A DNA stretch of 64,000 nucleotides from Imbricaverruca yamaguchii. Taxonomy: Eukaryota > Arthropoda > Thecostraca > Neoverrucidae. Each line of letters opens with the position of its first letter. Position 1 is the stretch's first letter. Position numbers and translations under genes: made by a program. The stretch covers positions 353,501 to 417,500 of the forward strand of contig JAOTOL010001243.1 of assembly GCA_034440575.1 (NCBI GenBank), written 5' to 3'. Under the pieces are notes generated by a model. The model was not told the origin of the DNA. It searched no databases and saw nothing but the letters and a program-made list of their open reading frames with translations. This document shows, one piece after another, positions 34,953 through 50,252 of this stretch.

Positions 34953-35053
34953 TGATGGGCAACTGGCTCAGTGTCCAGAGTGAAACCAAGAAGGGCCCTT
35001 TTGGCTCATAGTTGCACTAATCTTTTATGTCTTTGCATGTCTTTATGTCTTTA
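34953..35053 (+). mobile_element. CR1-like LINE, 3' tail only
   Basis: GGGCAACTGGCTCAGTGTCC, AACCAAGAAGGGCCCTT, GTTGCACTAATCTTTTATGT and the octamer tail match 19629-19720 of the full copy. It is a severely 5'-truncated insertion of about 100 bp. Confidence 0.88.
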
Positions 35054-37402
<2,349 letters not shown>

Positions 37403-38335
37403 GTTCCAGCGACGGGTCGGTACGCCGCTTCGCCGCACCATCGTGCCGACGTGGCGTCTGTGGCGGCCGGTCGGTGCACTTGGCACCCTCGTAATTCGCA
37501 TATTTACCAACTGATTTTAAGAAATGTCATTGCATGAGATGCGCTCATTAATTTGCAACACACTGCGGAAATACACAATATAATCAGAATGTTACAATAA
37601 CTCTGCCAGTTTATGAGATAACTTCGAAAAGCAAGATTGGTGAGCGGATTCCACCTCCTCTCTCGGGTGCGCGTGTTAAAGCTTGTTAAGCGTTTGTGAT
37701 ACAGTTAGATGCTCCGATCTATATTTGCACCATATTTTCCAGTTGGAAGCTGATGATCAGGTTGAGATTTTCCCTCTCCTAATTTTTAGGTTATTAATAT
37801 TGTTGCAAGACCAAACTGCCAGTAATTACCACTAGATGTTAGTCACGTCGTCAGTACCCATGAGCAAAAGGTACTTCTATCCTCTGCTTGGTGGCTGGTG
37901 TGATCGAGGATGATTGTGATTTATTTTTCGCATAAGATGTACTCTAAGGGGCTAAGCCCATTTTCATGTTTCGAAAGTTTTATTCATAACCGAATGCATG
38001 TTAGCACCCCACGGATTTTAAGCACACAACTCTGATCATGCTCCATGTTTCGGTCTTCATACATCATGTTGATAACCGTAGACAAGCTTCCTCATGTTAT
38101 CTATGTCGTGTTAAGCATGGCGTGACGGTTCGGGGCAAATTGGTTGCGTGGATTTGAATACAATTTACCATGTACCAATCACCCCGGTGAATAATTTAGT
38201 GTTGTTTTTAATTACTTATGTGTTGTGCCTACCTGTATGTATGTAGTAAGTATCTACCATTACTGTCGGCCAGTTCGCCGGCAATAGTATGTATTAATAA
38301 CTGAAAGTAAGCGCTAGATCGTCGGTCTGCAGCAC
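37403..38335. other. Unassigned sequence
   Basis: No gene or repeat recognised. Confidence 0.4.
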
Positions 38336-38850
38336 TTGGCCGTCTTTCGGTACCGCTGGACCGTCCACCAGCAGCGCTAGACCATTCGCCAGCAGCGCTA
38401 GACCATCCCCTTGCAGCGCTGGACCATCCTCTGACAGCGCTAGACCATCCGCTGGCAGCGCTGGACCATCCTCTGGCAGCGCCGGACCATCCTCTGTCAG
38501 CGCTGGACCGTCCCCTAGCAGCGCTGGACCATCCCTTGGCAGCGCCGGACCATCCTCTGTCAGCGCTGGACCGTCCCCTAGCAGCGCTGGATCACCCTCT
38601 GACAGTGCTGGACCATCCCCTGGCAGCGCCGGACCATCCTCTGTCAGCGCTGGACCGTCCCCTAGCAGCGCTGGATCACCCTCTGACAGTGCTGGACCAT
38701 CCCCTGGCAGCGCCGGACCATCCTCTGGCAGCGCTGGACCGTCCCCTAGCAGCGCTGGATCACCCTCTGACAGTGCTGGACCATCCCCTGGCAGCGCTGG
38801 ACCATCCCCTTGCAGTGCTGGGCCATCCCCTGGCAGCGCTGGAGCGCCTG
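38336..38850. repeat. 21-bp minisatellite
   Basis: About 24 copies of CAGCGCTGGACCATCCCCTGG and variants, with a higher-order 63/84-bp pattern in the middle. The period is a multiple of three, which explains the 130-codon plus frame rich in LDHPL repeats. I see no evidence that it is translated. Confidence 0.93.
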
Positions 38851-41800
38851 CTTATGGCGCAGGACAAATACAAAAATAGGAAGTGGATAGCTTCTCCCCA
38901 GTGCATGTTCGTTCTCATCCAAGAATGACAGAGTAAAGGAAGTAGAACAGACGGCAACATAGATCAGAGGAATATTGGCTCTGAGAAGCAAGCGTTGGAA
39001 AATATAATGTGAAATAGATAGATAAAAGAAGAAACAAAACGAATCGGAGGTCTACACACAACAAGAAGACAGTGGAAGCCAATTGAAAGCAGATGTCATT
39101 TGCTTGTTGTGGTGCAACACCTACAGCAACAGCAAATGAATGAAGCACTGGATTCAATGCTTTGAGTGTTGAGGATAGCCTTATGAGTTTTGAAGATCCG
39201 GTGAAGTCAGGTTCATTTGCCAAAACTGTGATAGTGGTTTATAAGAAGCATTGCTTCATTTAGTGAACGAAGAAGAATCCTTTTTCTGAGAAGTATGACG
39301 CAGTTTTATGATCACGTCGATTCGCTCAACTTATCCTGCTGTATGAGCCAACTTACCAAGCCCTCGGGGTGAGTTGTTGCATTCGAGGACTTCGACTAGC
39401 GTACGAGGCATTCGAGGCATTCGACTGAGGACAAAACAAGAAGGCACAAAGTACAAACAAGCATCATGCTTTCACTTGGCATTAATTCCACACCGCGAAA
39501 TTATTAACTTTCAGCTTGAGAGAGTAAAAATAACGCGATCCAGCCCCGGTCTCCCTTACTCTACCTTCAGAAGCTTTGTATGGAAGTCTGGTCCCAAGTG
39601 AAATAGATGTGTACTCTCACCCATGTGCGCTTGACCCGCAGATGGGGCGAGAGTAAACTTCATTTCCTCACTGAATGTTCGTTTGACTTGTTTTTTTTTT
39701 TAACTGATACTGCTGCCCGCCTCCGATGGCGTCTTCATTGCTGTATGTACATCGTTCAACTTGTTACGATCTTCGATGAATATGCAAATGAGTGGAGGAA
39801 TTCAGAGTGTATTCCGATCGATAGCTCCGGCAATGCGTGGTCTACCACACACGTTTATGACTGACTGGTTATCCAGGTCCATACTGCACGCAGACACTTA
39901 CTCAGCCGGTCAGCGTGAGCTCTCGCCACAAGATGTGAATAGTGCGGAATTCAACACCACGGCGGTGTGCTTCGCTTGCGAGGAAGCGCTAAAGCCGGCA
40001 CTCCTGCTCTGGAAGGACGGGGCTTCCTTATTTGCTGTGGTTGGTGTCTGCAATGCACCACGATGCTGACGCCGATGCCAAATACGCCTCTGGCGAACAC
40101 GTCGCTGAATATGAATACGATGTAAACGAACTCGACGTACTCGCCTAAGGCCGCTCATGACTCCCTCAATTGTCTTGAAGATACCCAATGACACCCAGAG
40201 TCACGTTTGTTCAAGATATATCAATGCATATGCAGGGGATTGTAACCTAAGATTATAATACAGCTTTGCGATAGTGCAAATGTGTCGCCTGACAAAGCAC
40301 AATCTTCCACCAAAGCGAAAATACAAGATGGCCAAGGTTCATGTTATTCAAGAATGGAAGCAGAAATTGCTCAAGTTTACCATTCGGAGATTTTATGACG
40401 ACAGATAGCCTGCGAAGCCCGTTGATTGGCTTGATCGGCTTGTAGTATTTTGGTGATTCTCTCGCATATATATATTTTCATTTTATACATGATTAAGCAT
40501 AATTTTGCGACGACTATACTCAGGCGGCTGAGGCTTGGGATACACGAAAAAAATTGAGGGGACAAATCGCCACTGTTCAGCAATTTAGGGGACATGTCCC
40601 CCTAGCCCCCTCAGTCGAGTGGTCATACCAGTGCGCATCATGTATATAAATACATGCATTGTTGCCGCCAGAGACGTTCGATAGGGGACAGGGGACCATG
40701 TCCCAGCCTTCCGTGCTCTTAACTATCGCAGTGCTGCGGGCCAATTTGATCCACAACCCCACTAGCTTTTGTTCTAAGCAAGACTGAAGTATCAGTCCTG
40801 GATCTTTCAAAGTTATTCGTAGCATTTGCCTACCCTTTTTGCTCGGCCGTCCTGCTCAGGTCAAGCAAATTAATGGTGAGGTCGTCAGGTCTTCGACGTA
40901 GTTTGCACATGGTGGTCGTGAAACGAATGCTAAATCGTGCTTCAGTAATGGAGATTTGAAAGCAGAAGCGCAATGACGTGTGCAAGGATCGAGATGACCG
41001 ATCTCGTCAAGCGTAAATACCTGAAAATATGTGACAAGCGGCTAAAACTGACAATTTTCCAAACAGATGGCACTCAATAAAATGTAAGGAAAGTGCGAAA
41101 GGGCCACGTGATTTCGACCTTATGTGATGTTCTAGAGAAAAACAATACAATATGTTACATTTTGGAACTGTTTCAAGCATATTCCAAAAGAAGAAGTGCT
41201 AGTAGATTTATATGACACTAAGCACATCATAGCGTACAATTCGCTTCCTAAACTACTCCGGTTGAAATATTTGTACTTCCCAATGATATCATAGATTCCA
41301 CGACGCTTATAATACATGCACACTTGACATTTTCAGTTCAAATCACAGTGACCTGGTGTGCTACCGCTTTTGACCTCGGAGCAAAGTGGAATAAATAGTT
41401 TTCTATCACATTTATTCCGACTGGTAAAATGACATTCTTCAATCACAAAGTGTAGCGAAGAGAATGGCTTTCTATTTGGCGCATCAGTTTCACCTAGTAG
41501 CCAAATTCAGGCCATTTTTGTTTGTTTTTATCATTCCAACCCACACTTATGCTGCACTAATGACCGTATCTTGCACAGCCTATATATTATCTACATATTA
41601 TCTTGCACAGCCTAATATAAAAACATTTCAAGACACAGCCAAGCGTAGCAATGACATGAGATTATGAGATGACTGATCTATTATTGTTTGTAAAACTCAG
41701 AGGTTTGATCTCTGAACGACATAACTTTTTTAAACACGATTGCGCTCGCCAATCGCCGGAAGTTGCATTAACATTCAACACGAATTTTAAGGGCCGTGCG

Positions 41801-43990
41801 CACCCAAAGAAGAACATTATGAGTTAACTTGATCCTCCACCACCTCGAACACTGCTATGGGACGTAATGACGCTGGTCCCTCCGCTTCCCACCAGGCGTT
41901 GCTATGTTTCAGAGTACCACAGACAGCTGCCAGTTTGCAATATTATTCTATGATTTGCATTGCAGTTCTTTGGAAGTGCCAATTGAACAATTATATTTTT
42001 CTGGATGTGAGGAAGCTCCGAGGAATATGTTCAGTTTTCACCGACACAAAGTTCTTCTCTGTCCCAGTGATTGGTCTAGATCCTAACTTCAAGCCGTTAT
42101 ATGATGCCATTATATTTCTGAGCAAAGGACTTAAAGCCAATAAGATTACCGGAGTGCACCCAGTGTTAAACACGCTACATACATCGAGTGCACTGAGCCT
42201 TAGCAAACGTTAGTTACACAGACAAAAGATACCGCCGGTGTTCGTAAGTGCAAATCGAGTGAAATTGTGTGGGCCAACGCAAATTATGGAGCACTACCGA
42301 CTAAGAAAACTCCTGAGCACGTGGCAAGCATCCGGATTATCACAGACCAGCAGGCAGCCGGTGTACTAAGCACTGCAAGTATTCGGAAATCCTCAAAAGA
42401 TCGCGTTCCCGGCGAACTATAGGCCAATGCACACACACATACACATGGTTTTATAATTCGACCTCCCACTCACCCCCACTCTCACCCTCACCCCACGCGT
42501 GATACGATCGGCCCAGAATGGACGTTGGCGGATATTCGGAGCGACATCGAGTCTAGAACACCTCTCAGAGCCGGCCGGAACTCAAAGGCTTCGTGTGTAC
42601 GCTATGACGTGCATGTCAAACACCACGAACATCCCGCCGACGTGGCCCACCAGCATCGCCAACATCAACAGGGTGCAGACGTGGTCTGCGCCCGCAGTCA
42701 CGTCTTCCCGTGCAGCCATGCCATCAGCATCTGCCCACTAATGTGTGAATCGAATCGCAGCGTGCCGGCCATTCGGCTTCAGTTTCGAGCAAAAAAAAGC
42801 ACCGCCTCAGGCCAGGATGCTGGCGACGTTCACCTCGAACAGTGTTCCCACCAGGCACTCACCGGTGCAGAAGTCGGGCGAGAACGTGACTCGAACCTGA
42901 AAACACGTGTTTATCGGTTCTATCAGGAATAAACACGTCATAAATCACATGTCCGGGCATGCCAAAGCATCCTCTTCGATGGATCCACGTCAGCAGAACG
43001 GTAGCTGGCTGTCTTGCTAGTTGCTACAGGATCAGATTGGAAGGTAGAAAATGCGACTTGGCGAAGTGCAGACTACACAACATGGCGAAATGATCTCAGA
43101 TCAACTTCACAAGTTAACAGCTCCGCACCTGCGGCTTGGCCGTGTACATGCCAACACAGGCCAGCTTCACAAGCTGACGGACGCTCTGCACCTGCAAATT
43201 GACCGTGTGCAAAGCTGAAGGATGTCAATAAATATTGCGACCAACCCATGGATATGGTTTCAGAGAATGAGCCGAAGGGCAGGCTAGTGAACAATATTCT
43301 GTATTTGGTGGGCTCAGAATGGAAAGATATTTGGTAGTGTTCACAAGTAACTGCGTATTTTTTTCGTGAGAAGTTTCTGATAATTTATTTGATCTTGGTT
43401 ATAAGATGTGATGGCAATCGTTTTCATGGTGTAAGAAGAAAAGACGTTTTTTTCCAGTACAGGAAGAATAACACCAGAATTAAGTTGCTTCAGTCCTCAA
43501 TTGATGAATGTGATCGGTTCAAATTTGAGGAGCAAACAATCAAATTTGGGAGATTTAGTGAACTTTCAAGTAGGAAGCAGTGGCAGCGGGCCATTCAAGT
43601 ACATACAATTATTCGCCTCTGGCCAGGAGGCATCAGTGGCTAAAACAATGGCCAACAAGATCTGTGGTTTCTGGTTTATCATGCAGCAGGTGCTGTACTG
43701 GAGCCATATACATAACCACAATAATCAGAGTGCAATTTGGTGTGTGAATCACATTATGGCTACTGTGCATTACTATGGTGATAATTAGTGTACTCATAGT
43801 TAAGCCACTAACATCAATGCCGAACTTTGCGACCACAACAAACAACTGATTCGGCGGGTCGCAGTGCGCTGACTGGACTACAAACTAGCAACGATCCCAA
43901 CTCCAAAACCACTGCACGGACCGAGATCATACCGCACGGCAGGTAGGGGAGTACACCGACGGCCACTGCGTCAGGTCGGTGTCTGCAGCT
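38851..43990. other. Unassigned sequence
   Basis: About 5 kb without a recognisable gene. Frames at 41857-42213 and 42525-42932 (118 and 135 codons) have no motif I know and no supporting splice or start context, so they are not called. Confidence 0.4.
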
Positions 43991-44200
43991 GACGGTCCGC
44001 TCACACGTGCGGATCACCTGACCGTGAGACGACGCCGTCGCCGCCGCGTCACGACCGCTGCCCGGCCGACGCTGCATTGACCCGGCGAGGTGGTGGCCAG
44101 CCTCCGCCCGACGATCGGCCGTAGCCGAGTGTACAGCACCGCAGCGCCGCGGCGCCGGCCCGGCCACCAACGCCGCACGCGCCGCCATTTGCCGATTGGA
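43991..44200. other. GC-rich island
   Basis: CpG-rich stretch with Ala/Arg-rich frames on both strands. No motif. Confidence 0.3.
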
Positions 44201-44274
44201 AAATTGGAAATCGCGACCAGGCCCATCAGGTGTGGTGCAGTCAAGGCTGATTTCAGTTTGACTGCCGGTAAGGC

Positions 44275-44735
44275 TGTGCGTGACCGGTATGTCTGTCGAC
44301 AGAGCTGTCGGGTGTTGGCATGGTCTGTCGACAGAAATGTTGGGTGCCGGTGTGGTTTGGTGATGGGACTGTCGGCTGTCGGTATGGTGTGTCGGCAGAG
44401 CTGTCGGGTGTTAGCATGGTCTGTCGGTAGAGCTGAAGGTTGTCGGTATGATCTGTCAGCAGAGCTGTCGGGTGTTGACATGGTCTGCCGGCAGAACTGT
44501 AGGCTGTCGGTATGATCTGTCAGCAGAGCTGTCGGGTGTTGGTGTGGTCTGTCGGCAGAGATGTCGGGTGTTGGATAGTCTGTCCACAGAGCTGTCGGGT
44601 GTTGGATAGTCTGTCCACAGAGCTGTCGGGTGTTGGATAGTCTGTCGGCAGAGCTGTCGGGTGTTGGATAGTCTGTCGGCAGAGCTGTCGGGTGTTGGAT
44701 AGTCTGTCGGCAGAGCTGTCGGGTGTTGGCATGGT
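44275..44735. repeat. 31-bp minisatellite
   Basis: AGAGCTGTCGGGTGTTGGAT-AGTCTGTCGGC units recur, with GTCGGGTG at 44563, 44594 and 44625 (31-bp steps). Earlier units are more diverged and vary in length by a base or two. Confidence 0.92.
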
Positions 44736-46700
44736 CCGACGGTCAGTGTCCTGGAATTCGAAGGTTCAACTGAAAGTCAAGGAGGGAAACGACCACCGAG
44801 GCACCAACATGGATACCAAAGCACAGGCACCAGCCAAGGCACTTTATGGCAAACACATTGGAATGCAGAACACGAAGCACATTTAATGTCTGAAGATAAA
44901 CATCAGATTATTAGGACTGAGGCCATGCAAATCTGAGGAACTGAAACAGAGCGAGGATGAATGGGAAATAAAATCTGAATCGTCCAAAATAATTGTTCGG
45001 AATCCCCCACCACCAAAACAAATGGAAGAAGAAGCAAGAGGAACGGCTGCGGAGCGATACGCATCCAACTACGCATGTGCCATGTAGCATGTTAGAATGC
45101 TCTGCTTAAGGTCATATGTGCAGAACACAGAATGTTAGCCATAATCTTCCGACTATTCTTCGATGCAGGTAAAGGTTACGCGGGTGTCACCGTGAGGATG
45201 TGGGAAACTCATCCCCGCGGTAATGTTTCGGTGGTAGACTGTCGCTCCTCCTCCCCCTAGTCGAAGAAAATGGCCTCTCTCAGGTGGTAGACGATCATTG
45301 CATTGCCGCCATGATTCATCGAAATCAGCAAGAAAAGTTTCAAAATGGTCGAAGGTCAAAGTAACTGACACTACCTTATTTACTTTTTAGTTGTTCTTAT
45401 GTCGCGTTATTCACGCAATGTTGGTGACGATGAACATTTGAAAACTATATCAATACATTCTTTAAAAATCCGAAGAATAAAGAAGAAATTCAAAATCTAG
45501 AGCGTCGGGGCCGATGAATCAACACTTGGTTGCTTATGACGTCATAGGTTTGCACCTCAGGTGACAAATGTTTTTTGTGCATATGGATGGAAAATCCATA
45601 ACTGTACGGGTATTGAACATGTACGTTGCTCCTGTCATTCGGTTCGAAATTATTGGACTAAAATTAAACACGAAAATCCTAGCTTCACAGTAGGTCGCCA
45701 TTTATCTTCGATAATCCAGGAGCGGTCTCTATCCCACGCGCTGTGGGGGGGGGGGGGTAGTTGGCGGTCAATTTGAAGCCAATAACTTGTGTTTGGATGA
45801 ATAGGGAAATTGGTGAACTTCATCGCATAAACTTTTTCTTAAGCTCACAGAGTGACTTCGGCGCACACTTGCCTCCTCCTCCCTCTCTCTTTCTGTTCCT
45901 CTCTCTCTCTCCCTCTCTCCCTCTTACTGTCCAGCTTCCAGGCTGAGTCGGACGTCGCAAGGTTTGGGTTGCCGCTGGCCGCGTGCCTATTGTACGCAAA
46001 TCTCAGGTACCGTTTGGTCATCTGAAAGGCGCCTGATAACATATCAACCCAAGTTGTAGCATACATATTGATTTCATTGCAATCTTTTACATGTGTTCAG
46101 GCGTAAGTATAGGTAATCATTACTGGGGCATACTGTGGCAACTAGGTATGCATGTCCAAGAATTCGGATGATCGGGGACCTGATCCGCGATGATCAGATG
46201 CCCGACGTCGAGTCAGCGTGGGTCGGGGTCCGGGCGGCATGTAGTCCACATGTGGTCAGGGGTCTGATGTTCCCCCGAGTTGGGTGAACAGTCGGACAGA
46301 AGGAATCTGAGGAGGGGAGGATGGTCCAGTCCAAAACCTGGCTGGAGGTGGTACGAGGCACCTGCTGACTTTGACGTCAGGTTGGTAAGTGTGAGTTTGA
46401 CGAGAATATGCGCTCCACAGTGGACCAGGAGACTGGATTCTAGGGCACACCATCCTCTATATTTCCTCAACCTGGCGTTACCTAGCGTAATTTTGGTCTG
46501 TTTTTGGGGGTGTTAGGGTGAGTCGGTTCCTCAATATAACACCGTTGTGGTATCACTTCCAGTGTTTTAAAGAACATTTTTAAAGAAAACTTTCTTACGT
46601 TTACGTTTTTAAAGAAAGTTGATTGTTTCAGAGAGCTCAGACATAATATCCGTCGGAGTTTTATCGACAGATGCCATATTTTGGCTGTGGTATCTTATGG
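44736..46700. other. Unassigned sequence
   Basis: No gene recognised. A poly-G run at about 45746-45757 and a CT-rich stretch at 45875-45925 are the only notable tracts. Confidence 0.4.
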
Positions 46701-46702
46701 TT

Positions 46703-47010
46703 CGCCGCCCCGGTAGCTCAGTTAGTTAGAGCGCTGGCCTGCACTGGCCTCCCCTGTACTGGCAAAACAGGGTTCGAGTCGCATCCTGTTTTGCTTCGCG
46801 CGCTCGCATTTAGCCCCCGACCGGGAGTGTCAGTTGGCAGCTGGCCCGATAAGGCCGAGGACGAGCTACCGGGCGACCGTGTCGGTGCATTGGCGGCACG
46901 TTAAACATTCGGTCTAAATTCTGCTGTTGAACTGGAGTTCATGGATCTGGTGGTGGGACCAGAGTTCACGCAACAAGCTCTGCTTAACAATAGAACCCTG
47001 GGTCCTCAAG
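46703..47010 (+). mobile_element. tRNA-derived SINE, family B, copy 2
   Basis: CCCCGGTAGCTCAGTTAGTT with AGAGCGCTGG is a clear tRNA box A, and GGTTCGAGTCGCATCC is box B. The tail GATAAGGCCGAGGACGAGCT, TTGGCGGCACGTTAAACATT, CGGTCTAAATTCTGCTGTTG and AACAATAGAACCC matches the minus copy at 34325-34618. The tRNA part has an expanded anticodon region, so it is not a working tRNA gene. Confidence 0.92.
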
Positions 47011-47071
47011 CCACCCTAGCAACAGCTCGGATTAAGTTTAATTTAAAATATTTTATTTAAAACAAAAAAAT

Positions 47072-47378
47072 GATGAGCCACCTCGTGTCGGTGATCCCCG
47101 CCTGTGTGTCACGCCACGGTAGGGTCGGTGTCTTATCATGAGCTACATTGTGTCGGTGATCCCCGCCTGTGTGTCACTCCACGGTAGGGTCGGTGTCTTA
47201 TCATGAGTCACCTCGTGTCGGTGATCCCCGCCTGTGTGTCACACCACGGTAGGGTCGGTGTCTTATCATGAGCCACCTCGTGTCGGTGATCCCCACCTGT
47301 GTGTCACACCACGGTAGGGTCGGTGTCTTATCATGAGCCACCTCGTGTCGGTGATCCCCACCTGTGTGTCGCGCCATG
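47072..47378. repeat. 65-bp minisatellite
   Basis: Units start at ATGAG near 47073, 47138, 47203, 47268 and 47333, exactly 65 bp apart, with core TGTCGGTGATCCCCGCCTGT and ACGGTAGGGTCGGTGTCTTA. Near-identity among copies implies recent expansion. Confidence 0.95.
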
Positions 47379-49478
47379 GCCTCCAGACGAATGTCCCTCC
47401 CGACCGAACGTCCTGGATCTCTCCTTGAATGTGACATATCCTTGATTCATATTCGAAGAATTCCATGCGCAGATATGTATCTGAGGATTTCAAGAGAGGT
47501 GGGGGAACTTGAGTACCCAGGAAGAGCATCTTTGCTATTCAGATGGGCGCTGTCGGCTGAAAAACAAACAAGATACGTAGGGGCGAGGAGAGAGCGACCC
47601 TGATGAGGCATCTCTTTCAGTCAGTGGGGTGCCACCTTCCCATGGATGGGGAGAGGAAGAGGAACATTCCCCTGTGCTGCCCTTGTACTCGCTCCTCGCT
47701 GCAGGTGGGGATGCCACAATCAGTTCTGGAGGAAGAATACAGCTTTAAATAGCCAGAATCAAATTATCATGGTTGGCGATGGACAAGCAAGGTTAGGGGC
47801 TGGTTACGGATTCCCGCGCTACATGAACAGGAGCTGGCGCCATTCCGGGAAGGAAACTCGCTCATTGATGACAAGTTCACTCTCTTGTCAGACCATGGAA
47901 GCATACGCCTCTCTGTGTTCAGTTATTGCTGAAGTACAAGATCTTCTTTCTCCCTCCAACATATCGGATTAGTGAATTCAAATTTGGATATGCCTATCCA
48001 ATATTCTGCGCAAAAGCCCATATATCGCCGCTCGGCCGCCTCCAGCCAGAAACGGTCGGAATAGGGCGCGGAGCGTGCATCGGGAGGCGAGTCGGCCGTC
48101 TAGTTCTGATAGAGGTCGATGTAACATGACCGAGCCTAAACCAGCATCAACTATTTTCGAGGGAAAATCCATTTTTCCCTTCTAACTTATCGCAAAGCCT
48201 TAATATAACCTAAATGAAGGAAACCTAACCCAATTGCTTCTTTGAGGTAAAATGTGTGTAAAACTTGTATCGTCGTTACTCGAAACTGCAATAATACCGA
48301 CGATACATCATGGTTATCTTTCACCATGCAATCTAACCTTAACCCAACCCATTAGGAATGAAAAGGGAAGCCAAACATTACGTCGCATAATGCATTGAAA
48401 TTACATAGTATTTTCACTACTACGTGGGATAATCAATTGTATCATGTAACTTTGTCAGTCCCGTATCAATGTCAACGTTTATGTGCTATCTTGGAACGAT
48501 CGAGTGTTGGCCAAATCATTTCTTTAAAATATTTGCATTTGTAGCAGAGGTAGGGTATAGCAAGAGGTACTCCCATTGACAAAGGTAGCATAAGACATGC
48601 ATTACTAATTTGCTTGATGAATTAATCAAGAACTCAACAGTAGAGCTACTTAACGTATACAAGAAAAACTTGCACAAGAATGCAGTGCGCAATGCCTGTC
48701 ACACACCAGCCATAATTGCACAACTGTAAATACGGCAGGAATCCCTGTCCCGTCAGTGCCGCTCACTGGAGGTGCAAACCTTATGCGTCAGTGAACAAGC
48801 CCACAAGACATGCTTCCAAGACGAAAAATGTACAACTGTACGGTCATATTCATCAAGCACTAATATTCTTAGCGGTCTACAGTTTAAGACAAAAATATTG
48901 CCACGGGAATTCGGGATCGGTGACTGAAATCACACAATTTCTCGAAAATCGATGACACATGATAAACTAGCTTGCAACTATGTAGGTAAAGTCGATTACA
49001 AGTGCGGGGTACAACCCAATTTGTGCCGCCTGACCCACATGGATACGCCAGTGTTTGCAGATGACCACTCGGTAATGCACAGGAGGTGGTAACTGCGCCT
49101 CTAACTGCACAGGAGGTGGTAAAGTGTGCACAAGTAGACGAGGGTCGCAATAACCCACCTACGCAGGGGAAGGTGGTGAAATACTCTCGCACGGACAGGG
49201 ATTAAGATTCTGAAAGTGTTTTTTTCACACCAGCTAAGCTCACTATTCTTGGTTCCAGTGGTGTGGTCAGGATCTTCATAAAGGAGCGGAGGTTCCGACC
49301 CGAATAAAAATATGATGAAATATAGATAATACCCGGCGCGCAACGGGTACCAATACTTTAAGTTTTGCGTGACCAAAACCACATCGAGTCCCCTGCGACA
49401 TGTATTTGTTTGGTTCTTACAAAACCCATACATGTACCCTCGAGCAGTCTTCCATCGGCATCACTAATTTCCTCTTGT
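47379..49478. other. Unassigned sequence
   Basis: No gene or repeat recognised. Confidence 0.4.
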
Positions 49479-50252
49479 CTACGTCATGACGTTGGGGACA
49501 GCTTCATTACCAAGCAGCTTATCCAACAGCCCCTCCATCAGCGTCGGCGCCAGCAGCGACGTCAGCACCGGCATCAACAGCGGTAGAAGCAGAACGCCGA
49601 ACAGCGCAAGCAGCAGCGAGAACATGGTCCCCAGCACGGACGCGTAGTACGACATGTCGTTCCGGAGGCGGCTGTAATCGAAGTTCGTGACGCTGCCGTC
49701 GGCGGCGCCACCGTCGAACGCTGCCGGCGAGCCTCCATTGAACGACGGGACAGCTTGCGAAAAACTCGGCGGCGGCGGCGGCGGCCGCAACAGGTCGAAC
49801 ATGCGTGCCGAGCGCGACCGACCCGCGGCGTCGCAGCCGCCGTGCGATGACGTCACATTGGTGACGACACGGATGACGTCGGCGACCATCGGCCGCAGCC
49901 GGCTCCACAGCTTCGTCGCCTGGCCGTACGCCCGCACCGCCGAGGTTGCCACCTGCTCCGACGTCATCGCCAGCCAGTCGAGCGGTGTCGCCGCCTCTCC
50001 GTGCCGGTGCGGCGGGCGGGCCCGGTCGGCGGCGTGGGAGCTCTGCGGGACAGCTGCGACGGCGCTGGTGTGTGGCACGCTGGCGTGCTGCAGGTGCCGG
50101 ACGATGCTGGACAGTCCCCCCCACAGCGCGCTGACCAGGGAGCCGGGTCCGTCGCTCTCGGCCGCGCCGTCTGTGTGTGACGTCGCTGCCGTCCGTGACG
50201 TCATCTCCACCACGGCGACGAACAGGAACAAAACCGCGGCAAGTCGCGTCAT
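49479..50252 (-). CDS. Unknown GC-rich protein with signal peptide and hydrophobic C-terminus
   Basis: A 257-codon frame, by far the longest here not explained by repeats or a transposon. I start it at the ATG at 50252 because the longer frame begins with TTG. Upstream, TTCCTCTTGGATTCCAG ends in AG four bases before this ATG, so a spliced 5' leader is possible. Residues 1-24 (MTRLAAVLFLFVAVVEMTS...) look like a signal peptide. The middle is Ser/Ala-rich with two basic patches, then a LLRPPPPPPSFS proline run at about residue 165, and a long Leu-rich hydrophobic end (MFSLLLALFGVLLLPLLMPV, then TSLLAP) before LLDKLLGNEAVPNVMT. The rest reads as non-repetitive protein. A secreted or membrane-attached protein is inferred. 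I do not recognise the family. Confidence 0.6.
   Translation of the reverse strand: MTRLAAVLFLFVAVVEMTSRTAATSHTDGAAESDGPGSLVSALWGGLSSIVRHLQHASVPHTSAVAAVPQSSHAADRARPPHRHGEAATPLDWLAMTSEQVATSAVRAYGQATKLWSRLRPMVADVIRVVTNVTSSHGGCDAAGRSRSARMFDLLRPPPPPPSFSQAVPSFNGGSPAAFDGGAADGSVTNFDYSRLRNDMSYYASVLGTMFSLLLALFGVLLLPLLMPVLTSLLAPTLMEGLLDKLLGNEAVPNVMT

Noticed and set aside
46703..46800. A functional tRNA gene
   Set aside because: Boxes A and B are present but the anticodon region is enlarged and a SINE tail shared with another copy follows.
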